DNA of 64,000 bases. Source: Pseudomonas oligotrophica (GTDB lineage Bacteria > Pseudomonadota > Gammaproteobacteria > Pseudomonadales > Pseudomonadaceae). Location: assembly GCF_021726475.1 (NCBI RefSeq), contig NZ_JAKJRU010000001.1:372001-436000 (forward strand), given 5' to 3'. Both the position numbers and the translations under genes were made by a program. Shown piece by piece: positions 48,001 to 55,455 of the stretch. A model generated the notes under the pieces. The model made no database searches and was not told the DNA's origin. It worked only from the letters and a program-made list of their open reading frames with translations. Each line of letters opens with the position of its first letter. Within the stretch, counting starts at the first letter, position 1.

Positions 48001-48438
48001 GTAAAACTGCAACCGGCCATGGTCGACAGCGGCTGGTTTTCCGATAGCCTGAAGCGAGGCATGGCAGACAAATTCTACGACCAGCTCCTCGAAGGGCACT
48101 GGGCGCCCATTGACCAATTTGGTCAACCGCCCGCACATCGTCCCAGCGGGCCGCTGCCAGGCGACACCCTCTACCCCGAGGGCACACAGCACCGCCTCTG
48201 GCAAACCTGGATTGCTTACCAGCGTCCTCCCGTGCTGGAGCTGGAAGTTCGCTATCCGGAGCAGATTCTGGAAAGCGCCAACGGCCGAGGTTATATGTTC
48301 CGCGTGGATATAGGTACCTCGTCTTCCGAGGCTGACCTGAAAAGCGATGCTTTCAGCAAAGAACCCAGTACAGATATGGTTCTCTCTTCACAAGGTACCC
48401 ACCTGCTCCCCTTGCAGGTGCCACATACGAGTGAGTGA
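45007..48438 (+). CDS. putative T6SS membrane-targeting effector (VasX-like)
   Basis: A 1143-residue protein encoded after vgrG-DUF4123. The N-terminal region carries SYTLRQLRDGWLYVWDE (residues 78-94) and nearby CPLKAGEIAIHPVRYAID, which resemble the N-terminal region of VasX-type T6SS toxins. The middle (about 340-460 and 620-680) is rich in charged helices. Hydrophobic segments occur near 571, 738, 777, 833, and a strong pair at about 865-885 and 895-919, giving a colicin-like pore-forming C-terminal half. No catalytic enzyme motif is recognised. It is followed after 6 bp by a four-helix membrane protein, the likely immunity. Assigned role: periplasm- or inner-membrane-acting pore toxin; inferred. 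Confidence 0.75.
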   Translation: MSATTSDKTLQQAKRNQAFENKPATANGQCPLKAGEIAIHPVRYAIDESPARGSAQGPNPLPNGWNAGHLPKLKTRSYTLRQLRDGWLYVWDETDRTLHEYQVEGHQFTRHKWGSAQLGEDERNNPGDSKPYLLYPKRSRLLIAYSPVQWTWRLCEKMRSNPQEQRRWMRALNLPQYCTQMQAAHAAPIREIGSAVADILAGGEAPTFKSCLVAANKDDSSRPCKQPIDQALILGSVPDQDSALFVALDDPMAIIDDLAMNLQGRWLELAAADKRHANKINSATVIQGLCGVKLDPFIPKSVLANPSRKQAFIKDAHNLLDSEAQLLNHAGSDATLTLKSLQVQRAQQQFRTNWGNPPSGPKWRALVEEWQQKKTWREDVRFDEAWSYLQERADEMERLNAHIQRSETDLLAWLKSLSPKAEEVFYDRCHPQQSTDLLDTMANLYEQLGASDTGKQWLCEQYGEPTTLAGLALFNFSAELSALIDKISTNFTTYGTIDNQGRQADGSGQAHGGLSDTTSEVSRANEVKSVLDLPSVQASNLYKSLSEPGKRAFETLRSVVGQKAKDSWNLMAFVLLPALSTKFAPKIRIFAFSVTQVLVSTEISTQTRLILDSEFAKKNRQWQMQVAQLEKYIKGLQRTLALPGKGPDKRSARIQLLGLEQKRETLNLQRPNEVIGSVATGTKISNVQTRQVNAWLATLGQSELLEQLQLKAKSATGYAARSRQWINQELGGSLPVLVAGLNVWNFINSLDKARNDSMFSDDELRTVGANAAYTANALMALWTVPAWNKWASLRAVVNEKTVQLAQVGVKAWGINTQYGRLARSLALRTAGMAAFGAIAAGVEAWQVSKDVGNATSPEEKYAQSTKLVALIFMSSVTGVQLVGSALGFWFGFAWVMSNPVTIIIALLGVIYLIASMIANQYKREGLRLWLYRSSWGKSPTWTHSDEDHKEELRTLKEICLRPSLAVRGSTLPYYGRGPRIYTGFWLQLLLPSELAGTTVKLQPAMVDSGWFSDSLKRGMADKFYDQLLEGHWAPIDQFGQPPAHRPSGPLPGDTLYPEGTQHRLWQTWIAYQRPPVLELEVRYPEQILESANGRGYMFRVDIGTSSSEADLKSDAFSKEPSTDMVLSSQGTHLLPLQVPHTSE

Positions 48439-48444
48439 TTGCCT

Positions 48445-49212
48445 ATGAGCAGTACCTTGAACAGATTTATCCAGTGTCTCCCCTGGAACCAACCCATCGA
48501 ACTTCCAGACCACCACCAATGGAAGCACGCTAACCAACATGCGTTGCTAGAGTGGGAAATAAAGGCGAGGCCTTATAATACAAAAATTGCCAATGGGATG
48601 TTTGCCTTCCTATTATGCATAACTCTAATCTTTAGTTACTTTTTGCTCTATAAAAATGCAGGCTTCAATCTAACTGAAACTGCTTTCATTGCGGTGCCAG
48701 GTTTTTTCCTTTTCTTCTTGGCTTTACATGGTACAACGCATCAAAAAACAAAATTCGCTTATCGCCTGACCGAAACAGGGATAGAGGTCTGCGAGTGGAA
48801 CGCGCCAGGTAAAGGCTGGTTGATCGCCTTGAAATGGCTGACGGTTATTGCCTCTATCGCCGTTATATTCGTTGTTGCACTTGATCCATCGGCCTTTTGG
48901 GTGGCACTCGCTGGGCCTGGTGGTATGGGGCTGCTTTATTTGGGGCTGGCTAACTCCAGCAAATTCCAAGAAATGCACGCCGAGTATCATCATCGTGGCC
49001 ATGAGTGGGAAAGGTATAAAAAAATCTCTATCCATACAGGTCGCCCAGTCATAGGGCTGCAGTTCGATTACTTCAACACACATCTCCAAACTATGGACAA
49101 AGGCATTCTGTTCTTATTCTGCAAAAAGCAACAGTTAGCAACCGCTCTACGAGAAATATCTCGAAAGCGACCTGATCTGAAACCGATCAATGAACCATTT
49201 GACATCTACTAA
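48445..49212 (+). CDS. putative T6SS immunity membrane protein
   Basis: A 255-residue protein with four hydrophobic segments (about 51-69, 80-95, 125-145, 150-169) and cytoplasmic-type basic ends (KKQQLATALREISRKRPD). It starts 6 bp after the toxin candidate. ATG 48445 (MSSTLNRFIQC) is preferred over a TTG two codons earlier. The gene is AT-rich and uses codons such as ATA and TTA that are rare in neighbouring genes, a sign of recent transfer. Inner-membrane immunity is typical for pore-forming T6SS toxins. It has a decayed paralogue directly downstream. Confidence 0.65.
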   Translation: MSSTLNRFIQCLPWNQPIELPDHHQWKHANQHALLEWEIKARPYNTKIANGMFAFLLCITLIFSYFLLYKNAGFNLTETAFIAVPGFFLFFLALHGTTHQKTKFAYRLTETGIEVCEWNAPGKGWLIALKWLTVIASIAVIFVVALDPSAFWVALAGPGGMGLLYLGLANSSKFQEMHAEYHHRGHEWERYKKISIHTGRPVIGLQFDYFNTHLQTMDKGILFLFCKKQQLATALREISRKRPDLKPINEPFDIY

Positions 49213-49299
49213 TGTACTCTAGTCGCGACTGCAGCAGAGGCAGAACGGAATTTACAAAGGTACGAATACTCCATCTGGGTAAGCGCCAAAAGCGAGTAA
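49213..49299 (+). pseudogene. possible effector C-terminal tail remnant
   Basis: A 28-codon open stretch in one frame (ending LQRYEYSIWVSAKSE, then TAA at 49297-49299) directly precedes the decayed immunity copy. It has no start and no ribosome site. In the intact cassette the toxin stop is separated from the immunity start by only a few bases, so this stretch occupies the place of a toxin 3' end. Sequence similarity to the intact toxin is not evident; the call is by position. Confidence 0.35.
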
Positions 49300-49302
49300 T
49301 GA

Positions 49303-49664
49303 TTGCTTTTTGGCAGGACCTCTAACAAACTTGCCCGGGATCTTCCTTGGAACCAACTAATTAGGCTTTTAGGCTACTATCAGTGGGGCACGCAAATGAA
49401 GATAAAATGCTTGAATGGAGAGTTAAGGCAAGGCCTTATATAGTGGTCGCGAATGGTATCTTTTGGTGCATGATGGTCGTCGCGCCAGGTGCCTGTTATT
49501 TGATGTTTTTCAAGAGCGCCAGGTCTCCTTTGTTCGAAAACTTATCTTGGGATGCATTGTTTATAGCTGTTATCTTTTTTGCATCAGTATGCGGGTTGGC
49601 CGTTTATGTTTCTCGGGCAAGCGAAATTTCGAGTAACACGTTAGTCTCATCCGGAAACGGCTAA
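49303..49664 (+). pseudogene. decayed immunity-protein paralogue (lost start, frameshift, truncated)
   Basis: A degenerate copy of the gene at 48445. In frame 1, NKLARDLPWNQLIRLLGYYQW (49324-49386) aligns with LNRFIQCLPWNQPIELPDHHQW. After TGG 49384-49386 one base is missing, and the match continues in another frame as HANEDKMLEWRVKARPY-ANGIFW, aligned to HANQHALLEWEIKARPY-IANGMFA. The match fades after about 95 aligned residues and the frame ends at 49664, so the last 160 residues are gone. No ATG is found where the start is expected. A GTG at 49383 would allow a 93-residue two-helix product, but its codons overlap the frameshift point. Confidence 0.75.
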
Positions 49665-49932
49665 AAGGGATGCCCCTGAAAGAAGAACTACTTTAGTGCT
49701 GCAATTCTAGTTTCCGAATTCAAAACTTCTGTTTTTCTTCACGCACTCACGATCATCCTTTGCAGTCGCCAAATACTAGGGGCGCTGGTTTATAGAATCT
49801 TCCGCCTCCGCTGAATGCAGAGATTGGTCGGTCGTTGGCCTCAACTTGTCACCCGGCGGCCCGGCGATACGATTGATCGATCCGGCGCGTGGGCCCGATA
49901 TGGAGGTGTAAGCAGGCATCGGCAGATCGGCC

Positions 49933-51888
49933 TCACGGCAACTCCAACCCACCCCCAGCCTTGTGCAACCTACGCAGACGCTCGCCGATCTGGGCCAGGT
50001 TCACTTCGATCGCTTCGAGCTCCGCCCGTCGCTCATCGCCCAGCAGCAGGCGGACTTCCCGGTCGAGTTCTTCGCTCAGCTGGTTCAGCCGTAGCTGACG
50101 TTCTTCGCTCTCGCGTTCCAGCCGGGTCCATTCGCTGGCCTGGGGCAGGCCGTAGCCGCGGCCGTCGAGCAGTTCGGCAGGGCGGCTGAGGTAGCCGCTG
50201 CTGGCGAGAATGGCCTTCAGCGCGCCGTCGGCACGGTCGATGCTGGCGTCCTGGCCGCGGCCGCTGAGGTAGCGGTTCTTCAGCTCGTCCTGGGCCAGCA
50301 GCAGGTGGCGACGCAGGGCGGCCTGTTCCACCAGCAGCATCGCGGCTGCGGCGCGCAGGTCGGCTGGCTCGATCCAGTGGCTGCGCTCGCGTGCCGGCAG
50401 CGCCAGCCATTGTTCGACGTCCTGCTGCGGTAGCGCCAGGCGCTCGCGCAGCACGGCGAACATGGCCTGGTAGCGGTCGCGGTAGGAGTCGAAGCGATAA
50501 CCCAGGCGCAGGGCCTCGCGCGGGTCATCCAGCACGCTGGCGTCGGCCAGGCCGCGGTGGATCAGCAGCTCCAGCAGTCCGTTGGGCAGGATGCTGTCCA
50601 GTGCGACCAGCTCGCTACGTGCCGTGCCGCTGCGCAGCAGCTTGAGGGTTTCCACCGCGCAGTTGTTCGACAGGAAGTAGTAGTCGCCGTCATAGCTCCA
50701 GTGCAGTTCGGCGCTGCGCGCGACCAGCTGGGCGATCTGCCCGCGGGTGAGCTTGAGCGGCACCGAGGCCAGGCTGCGCAGCTCGACCTTGGTGTACTCC
50801 TCGATGACCTGATCCAGCGGCAGGACGAACAGGCGCGACGGATAGACGCCGGTCAGGCCGTCCCAGCTCGACAGCTGCACGTCGTCGACGAAGGCGCGGA
50901 ACGACAGCACCAGGTGTTGATCCAGGTCCAGCCGGCAATCCGGTCCGGGCGCGCGGCCCGGCTTGCAGATCACCAGGCGCAGCATGCTGTGGCCCCAGCG
51001 GCTGACCCAGGCGTCGTTGGCCTCGGCGAACAGGTAATCGACCTCGTAGACTCGCTCCGGGTCCAGGCGCAGCAGGGGGGTGCGGCCGAAGTCGCGGCCG
51101 GCGTTGAGGATCGGATAGCCCGCCTCGCAGGGCTGGACGTGGGCCGGCTGCCAATCGAAGTGCTCACGGAAATAGGCGTGCAGCGAGGGGCGGCGGCAGG
51201 CATAGCCCGGGTCGAGCAGGAAGTATTCGAGGTTCACTGCGACGAACTCGCGGGGGTTGCTCAGCTCGTAGCGGTCGGGGCTGCGGGCGATCTGCGCATT
51301 GGCCGGCTCGCGGGCGCCGCGCCGGCCAACGCGCTGGGGCCAGCCGGCGAGGTCGAGCAGGCGCGGGTCGTCGCTGAGCGTGAAGCGCCGCGCGGTCTGC
51401 CCACGGCAGCGGTCGCGCAGCCCGACGAGGCCGAGGCCGGCGGACTGCTGGCGGCAGCGGGCCTGCTCCAGCGCCTGGTCGGTGGGCCACAGGCGGGCGC
51501 GATCATACAGATGGGCGACTTCGTGGAGGACGGTGGCCAGCAGCTCCTGGCGTACCGTGCCGTGCGGCCGGTCGGTGGCCTGGTGTGCGGCGCTGCCATC
51601 GGCCAGCGACGGCAGCAGGCGACGGTTGAGTTCGAGCACGTCCGGCCCGGCGCGACCATAGGTTGCCGTGGGCAGGCCGTCGAGCCAGCGTACCCGGACC
51701 TGGCGGTCGAGGCTGGCGACCAGCCGCGGTGGCAGCGCGGCGACGGCGTCCTCGAGCAGCTTGTTGCTGGCGCTGCGCTCGGCCGGGCGCAGGTCGGCTT
51801 CGTCGAGGCTCAGCCGCAGCCCGGCCTGGGCAGCGCTGCCGGCGAGCGCCAGCAGGCTGGCCAACAGCCAGGCGCCGACGCGTCTCAC
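49933..51888 (-). CDS. secreted DUF4105 protein with HExxH and His/Cys candidate active sites
   Basis: 651 residues with a signal peptide cleaved near AAQA-22. The N-terminal half contains H122-E-V-A-H126 in LHEVAHLYDRAR and a downstream NPREFVAVNLEYFLLDP that could give a third zinc ligand, a gluzincin-like layout. The DUF4105 domain (about 270-480) contains RWGHSMLRLVI (H300) and YYFLSNNCAVETLKLLR (C410), a His-before-Cys order like permuted papain/NlpC-P60 folds. The C-terminal part (540-651) is helical and coiled-coil-like (REQLRLNQLSEELDREVRLL style). Envelope function is probable; enzymatic activity is inference. Its start overlaps the stop of the upstream DUF2388 gene, so the two are co-translated. 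Confidence 0.75.
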   Translation of the reverse strand: MRRVGAWLLASLLALAGSAAQAGLRLSLDEADLRPAERSASNKLLEDAVAALPPRLVASLDRQVRVRWLDGLPTATYGRAGPDVLELNRRLLPSLADGSAAHQATDRPHGTVRQELLATVLHEVAHLYDRARLWPTDQALEQARCRQQSAGLGLVGLRDRCRGQTARRFTLSDDPRLLDLAGWPQRVGRRGAREPANAQIARSPDRYELSNPREFVAVNLEYFLLDPGYACRRPSLHAYFREHFDWQPAHVQPCEAGYPILNAGRDFGRTPLLRLDPERVYEVDYLFAEANDAWVSRWGHSMLRLVICKPGRAPGPDCRLDLDQHLVLSFRAFVDDVQLSSWDGLTGVYPSRLFVLPLDQVIEEYTKVELRSLASVPLKLTRGQIAQLVARSAELHWSYDGDYYFLSNNCAVETLKLLRSGTARSELVALDSILPNGLLELLIHRGLADASVLDDPREALRLGYRFDSYRDRYQAMFAVLRERLALPQQDVEQWLALPARERSHWIEPADLRAAAAMLLVEQAALRRHLLLAQDELKNRYLSGRGQDASIDRADGALKAILASSGYLSRPAELLDGRGYGLPQASEWTRLERESEERQLRLNQLSEELDREVRLLLGDERRAELEAIEVNLAQIGERLRRLHKAGGGLELP

Positions 51889-52205
51889 AGCGCGAGAATG
51901 GCTTCGGCCAGCTGCAGGTCGCTGGCCCCGCGCGCTTCGGCGAAGCGCTCGCGCAGGCTGCCAAGGGCGGCCTCCAGCTGGGCTCCGCGGACCGCGCCGC
52001 CGCTGGCGACGAAGCTGGCCGCATCGTCGCGCGCCTCGCTGACCACTTTCATGTCGCGGATCGAGGTGGTGGTGTCGGAGGTGAAGTCGAGGCTGCGGTC
52101 CAGCGCGCGGACGACGATGTTGCTGGTGGCCACCAGCGTCTGTGCCTGGGCGCTGCCGGCGAGCAGGGCGAGGGCGAGGGGAGCGGCGAGCAGGAATCGG
52201 TTCAT
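51885..52205 (-). CDS. DUF2388 periplasmic protein (copy 1)
   Basis: A 106-residue protein with signal peptide (cut near AQA-22). The mature DUF2388 pattern is TSDTTTSIRDMKVVSEARDD, AASFVASGG, RGAQLEAALGSLRE and the terminal DLQLAEAILAL. It overlaps the DUF4105 gene start by 4 bp. Three such paralogues lie in series on this strand. Function unknown. Confidence 0.85.
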   Translation of the reverse strand: MNRFLLAAPLALALLAGSAQAQTLVATSNIVVRALDRSLDFTSDTTTSIRDMKVVSEARDDAASFVASGGAVRGAQLEAALGSLRERFAEARGASDLQLAEAILAL

Positions 52206-52248
52206 CGGAAGATCTCGAGAGAGGCGGCGGGTCGGGACCGACCGCGGG

Positions 52249-52545
52249 TCATTGGACGAGTATGGCCTGGGCCAGTTCCAGGTCACTGGCGAGCAGGCCG
52301 GGCTGGGCCCGGCGCAGCTGTGCCAGGGCGGCCTCGAGCCAGGCACCTGGATGCCGGCCAGCACTGGCGACGAAGCGGGCGGCGTCATCGCGGGCGGCGA
52401 GCAGGAGCTTGTTGTCGAAGGGAGCACTGGTCAGGCGGCTGCTGACGAAACTGGTCTTGGCCAGGGCGCCAGTGGTGGTTTCCAGCGCCTGGGCCGGGCC
52501 GGCCAACAGGCAGGCGGCGATGGCGAGCAGGTGAAGCGAGCGCAT
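52249..52545 (-). CDS. DUF2388 periplasmic protein (copy 2)
   Basis: A 98-residue secreted paralogue; signal peptide cut near QAL-21. It keeps SAPFDNKLLLAARDDAARFVA, GAWLEAALAQLR and ASDLELAQAILVQ. It is the middle and most shortened of three copies, 43 bp from copy 1 and 87 bp from copy 3. Function unknown. Confidence 0.85.
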   Translation of the reverse strand: MRSLHLLAIAACLLAGPAQALETTTGALAKTSFVSSRLTSAPFDNKLLLAARDDAARFVASAGRHPGAWLEAALAQLRRAQPGLLASDLELAQAILVQ

Positions 52546-52632
52546 GGTACTTCCGGTACTGAACAATCCGGGCGCAAAGGCTAGCGAAACCTGCAGGCCA
52601 CGGCCAGCCTGCGGGTGCCGGCGCGCGGCGGC

Positions 52633-52950
52633 TCAGCGTGCGAGGATCGCCTCGGCCAGCTCCAGGTCGCTGCCGGAAAGGTCCCGCGCCTGGCTGCGGA
52701 TATGCGCCAGCGCAGCCTCGAGGCGGGCGCCGCGCTGCTCGCCGGCCGTGGCGATGAAGCGCGCGGCGTCTTCGCGGGCCTCGACCACCAGCTTGTCGTC
52801 GCGCAGCGAGGAGGTCATGTCCGAGGTGGCATCCACGGTGTTGGTCAGCCCGCCGGCCACCATGTCCGTGGTTCCGGTGAAGCTGGCTGCCGAGGCGGTG
52901 CCGGTGGCCAGCAGGGTGGCAGCGAAAAGCGAGATCAGGTAGCGGGGCAT
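52633..52950 (-). CDS. DUF2388 periplasmic protein (copy 3)
   Basis: A 105-residue secreted paralogue; signal peptide cut near ASA-21. It keeps DATSDMTSSLRDDKLVVEA, AARFIATAGEQRGARLEAAL and SDLELAEAILAR. Leftmost in transcription order of the series, so it probably carries the promoter (gap 52951-53051). Function unknown. Confidence 0.85.
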   Translation of the reverse strand: MPRYLISLFAATLLATGTASAASFTGTTDMVAGGLTNTVDATSDMTSSLRDDKLVVEAREDAARFIATAGEQRGARLEAALAHIRSQARDLSGSDLELAEAILAR

Positions 52951-53051
52951 CGACGTTTCTCCTCTGTCGTACGGCTCTGGACCACCGCGGCCGCACGGCG
53001 TTCCGTTCGCGCCAGCATAGTCGCGCGGCGGACTGCCCGGAAAGGCCCGGC

Positions 53052-53252
53052 CTAGCGCCAGAACGGCTTGTCCAGCTCGGCGCGGCGCGCGGCCGGGCTG
53101 ATGCCAGTGTCGGCCAGTTGGTGCGCGTCCAGCGCGGCCAGTTGGTGGCGGGTGCGGCTGCGTTGCTGCCACAGGCGCAGCAGGGCGAGCAGCGCGTGCA
53201 GGCGCTCGTGCACCGGGCGGGCGGTGCGCAGACGGGGCAGGGTGCGTTGCAT
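53052..53252 (-). CDS. DUF1127 (YjiS-like) small protein
   Basis: A 66-residue basic peptide: MQRTLPRLRTARPVHERLHA at the start, then LWQQRSRTRHQLAALDAHQL and LADTGISPAARRAELDKPFW. The RTRRxLxxLdxhqLaDiGlsr pattern with Arg-rich helix is the DUF1127 signature. Such small arginine-rich proteins can bind RNA in other bacteria. A GGAGCGGC ribosome site lies before ATG 53252. Same strand as the DUF2388 genes. Confidence 0.85.
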   Translation of the reverse strand: MQRTLPRLRTARPVHERLHALLALLRLWQQRSRTRHQLAALDAHQLADTGISPAARRAELDKPFWR

Positions 53253-53412
53253 GATGCCGCTCCTTCCCGCGCGCGGCGGGGGCTGATTCGGAGCGTACAG
53301 GGTGGCGCTGGCGCGGCCGGCGCAACAGCCACAGGGGCGGCCGATTGTATCGGTACAGGAGCAGCGGCCGGGGCAACTGTATGGCTCCCGGCGCCGGCAA
53401 CTGTTCGCGCGC

Positions 53413-54405
53413 TCAGCTGCCGAGCAGAGCACTGACCGTGAGCAGGCCGCCACCGCTCAGCAGGCCGAACAGACCCAGGGCCAGCAGGAACGGCCGCAGG
53501 CCCAGCTCGGCCAGGCGCGCCAGGCGGGTTTCGTAGCCCAGCGCCGCCATGGCCATGGTCATGCCCAGCTGGCCGGCGACGATCAGCGCGCGATGCAGGG
53601 CGGGCGGCAGTTCGGCCAGGCTGTTGAGCGCGACCATCGCTAGGAAGCCCAGGGCGAACCAGGGGATGGTCAGGCGCCCGGCCGGACTGTCGGCCTCGCC
53701 GCGTGCGCGCCAGCAGCGGCCGACGATCAGCAGGAAGGGCACCAGCAGCATCACCCGTACCAGCTTGACGATCAGGGCGTTGTCCAGCGCGGCGGGGCCG
53801 ACCGCATCGCCCGCGGCGACCACCTGGGCCACCTCGTGCACGGTGGCGCCGATGTAGATGCCGAACAGGCCTTCGTCCAGCCCGCTCAACGGGTACAGCG
53901 CGGGATAGCCGAGCATCGCCAGGCTGCCGAACAGCACCACCGTGGCCACTGCCATGGCGGTCGCCGCCGGGCGTGCACGGATGGTCGACTCGGTGGCCAG
54001 CACCGCGGCGGCGCCGCAGATGGCGCTGCCGGCGCAGGTCAGCAGGGCGGTGTCGCGGTCGAGGCCGAGCAGGCGGGTGCCGACCCGGTAGCCGACCAGC
54101 ATCACCGTGCCGACCACCAGGGCATCGAGCAGCAGGATACGCGGGCCGAGCGCGGCGATCTGCTGCAGCGTCAGCGAGAGGCCGAACAGCACGATGCCGC
54201 CGCGCAGCAGCCAGCGCGTGGCGAACTGCAGGCCGGGCCGCGCCCGCGCCGCCCGGGTGCCCGCGCCAGGCAGGTTGCCGGTGAGCATCCCGAGCAGCAG
54301 GGCCCAGACCAGCGGGCCGAGGCCGATGGCGCCCATGCCGGGCAGGGCGGCGAGCAGGTAGCCGCCAGCGCCGAGCGCGCCGCAGAGCAGGAGTCCTTGC
54401 CACAT
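53413..54405 (-). CDS. YeiH/UPF0324 family putative sulfate exporter
   Basis: A 330-residue integral membrane protein with about ten hydrophobic segments. Family segments: GLGPLVWALLLGMLTGNL, LLRGGIVLFGLSLTLQQI, LLTCAGSAICGAAAVLA, GIYIGATVHEVAQVVAAGDA and MVALNSLAELPPALHRAL. ATG 54405 is supported by the strong transmembrane start; upstream in-frame codons belong to antisense sequence. YeiH members export sulfate or related anions. Divergent from a LysR regulator at 54503, which probably controls it. Confidence 0.88.
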   Translation of the reverse strand: MWQGLLLCGALGAGGYLLAALPGMGAIGLGPLVWALLLGMLTGNLPGAGTRAARARPGLQFATRWLLRGGIVLFGLSLTLQQIAALGPRILLLDALVVGTVMLVGYRVGTRLLGLDRDTALLTCAGSAICGAAAVLATESTIRARPAATAMAVATVVLFGSLAMLGYPALYPLSGLDEGLFGIYIGATVHEVAQVVAAGDAVGPAALDNALIVKLVRVMLLVPFLLIVGRCWRARGEADSPAGRLTIPWFALGFLAMVALNSLAELPPALHRALIVAGQLGMTMAMAALGYETRLARLAELGLRPFLLALGLFGLLSGGGLLTVSALLGS

Positions 54406-54502
54406 CGATCGCTTACCTCGTGCTTGTGGTAGGCGCAGGCTAGGGGCAAGGTAGGGGCCTGTAAAAATGGTTATAACGATATAACTCGACGGAAAAACCG
54501 AC

Positions 54503-55390
54503 ATGCATCCCGCCGTGAGCTTTCGCCAGTTGCAGGTCTTCGTCGCCGTAGCCCGGGCCGGCACCCTGGCGGCGGCGGCCGGGCGCCTGCATCTCTCGCA
54601 ATCGGCGAGCAGCGGCTCGCTGGCCGAACTGGAGCGGCGCCTGGAGGTGCCGCTGTTCGATCGCTTCGGCAAGCGCCTGCAACTGAGCGAGGCCGGGCGC
54701 CGCCTGCTGCCGCGCGCCGAGCGGCTGCTGGACGAGCTGGAGGCCTTCGTCGAGGCGGCCCGCGAGCCGGACGGCGCGCTGCACGGCGAGCTGACCCTGG
54801 TGGCCAGCGCGACCATCGGCACGCACCTGGTGCCCTCGCTGGTCGGGCGCTTCACCGAGCGCCATCCCGGTGCGGAGGTGACTACCCGGCTGCGCAACAC
54901 GGGAGAAGTCATTGCCGACCTGCTGCATCTGGAGGCCGACCTCGGCCTGATCGAGGGGCCCTGCAACGATCCGCGGCTGAGCGCCGAGGTCTGGCGCGAG
55001 GACCGCATGCTGATCGTCTGCGCGCCGCAACATCGGCTGGCGGCGAGCGGCCGGCTGAGCGATGAGGATCTTGCCCGCGAGGCGTGGATTCTGCGTGAAC
55101 CGGGCTCCGGCTCGCGGGCGGTGTTCGAGGCGGCGGCGCGCATGCGCGTTTCGCGGCTGCAGGTGCGCATGGCGCTGAACCAGCACGAGGCGATCAAGCA
55201 GGCGGTGCGCGCCGGGCTCGGCCTGGGCTGCCTGTCGCAGCTGTGCGTCGCCGAGGAGCTCGCCCGCGGCGAGCTGGTGGCGCTGGCCAGCGACCTGCCG
55301 CTGCGCCGCAGCTTCTCCCTGGTCTGGCATCCGCAGCGCTATCGCAGCCCGCTGTGGCAGGCGTTCAAGGTATTCCTCGGCGATGCCTGA
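54503..55390 (+). CDS. LysR family transcriptional regulator
   Basis: A 295-residue LysR protein. The HTH is at 1-60: VSFRQLQVFVAVARAGTLAA, HLSQSASSGSLAELERRL, LFDRFGKRLQLSEAGR. The remaining part is a periplasmic-binding-type effector domain (ELTLVASATIGTHLVPSL, and EHLxDxDLGLIEGP-like segment). Divergent from the YeiH exporter, as YeiE is from yeiH in enterics, so it likely controls that gene. Effector unknown. It ends at a strong terminator hairpin. Confidence 0.9.
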   Translation: MHPAVSFRQLQVFVAVARAGTLAAAAGRLHLSQSASSGSLAELERRLEVPLFDRFGKRLQLSEAGRRLLPRAERLLDELEAFVEAAREPDGALHGELTLVASATIGTHLVPSLVGRFTERHPGAEVTTRLRNTGEVIADLLHLEADLGLIEGPCNDPRLSAEVWREDRMLIVCAPQHRLAASGRLSDEDLAREAWILREPGSGSRAVFEAAARMRVSRLQVRMALNQHEAIKQAVRAGLGLGCLSQLCVAEELARGELVALASDLPLRRSFSLVWHPQRYRSPLWQAFKVFLGDA

Positions 55391-55401
55391 ACGGGCAAAA
55401 A

Positions 55402-55434
55402 GAAACCCCTCGCGGCGGCGCCGGGAGGGGTTCT
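55402..55434. terminator. terminator between lysR and the convergent pntB gene
   Basis: GAAACCCCTC pairs with GAGGGGTTC around a GC-rich loop (CGCGGCGGCGCCGG), preceded by AAAAA and followed by TT. The symmetry suits the convergent gap; the A tract makes it also usable in the minus direction. Confidence 0.7.
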
Positions 55435-55455
55435 TGGTGGCGGGGGGGGCGTGGC

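Noticed and set aside
49383..49664. A 93-residue GTG-start membrane protein as an intact gene
   Set aside because: It is the out-of-frame continuation of a truncated immunity copy; the upstream homologous part lies in another frame and no ribosome site precedes the GTG.
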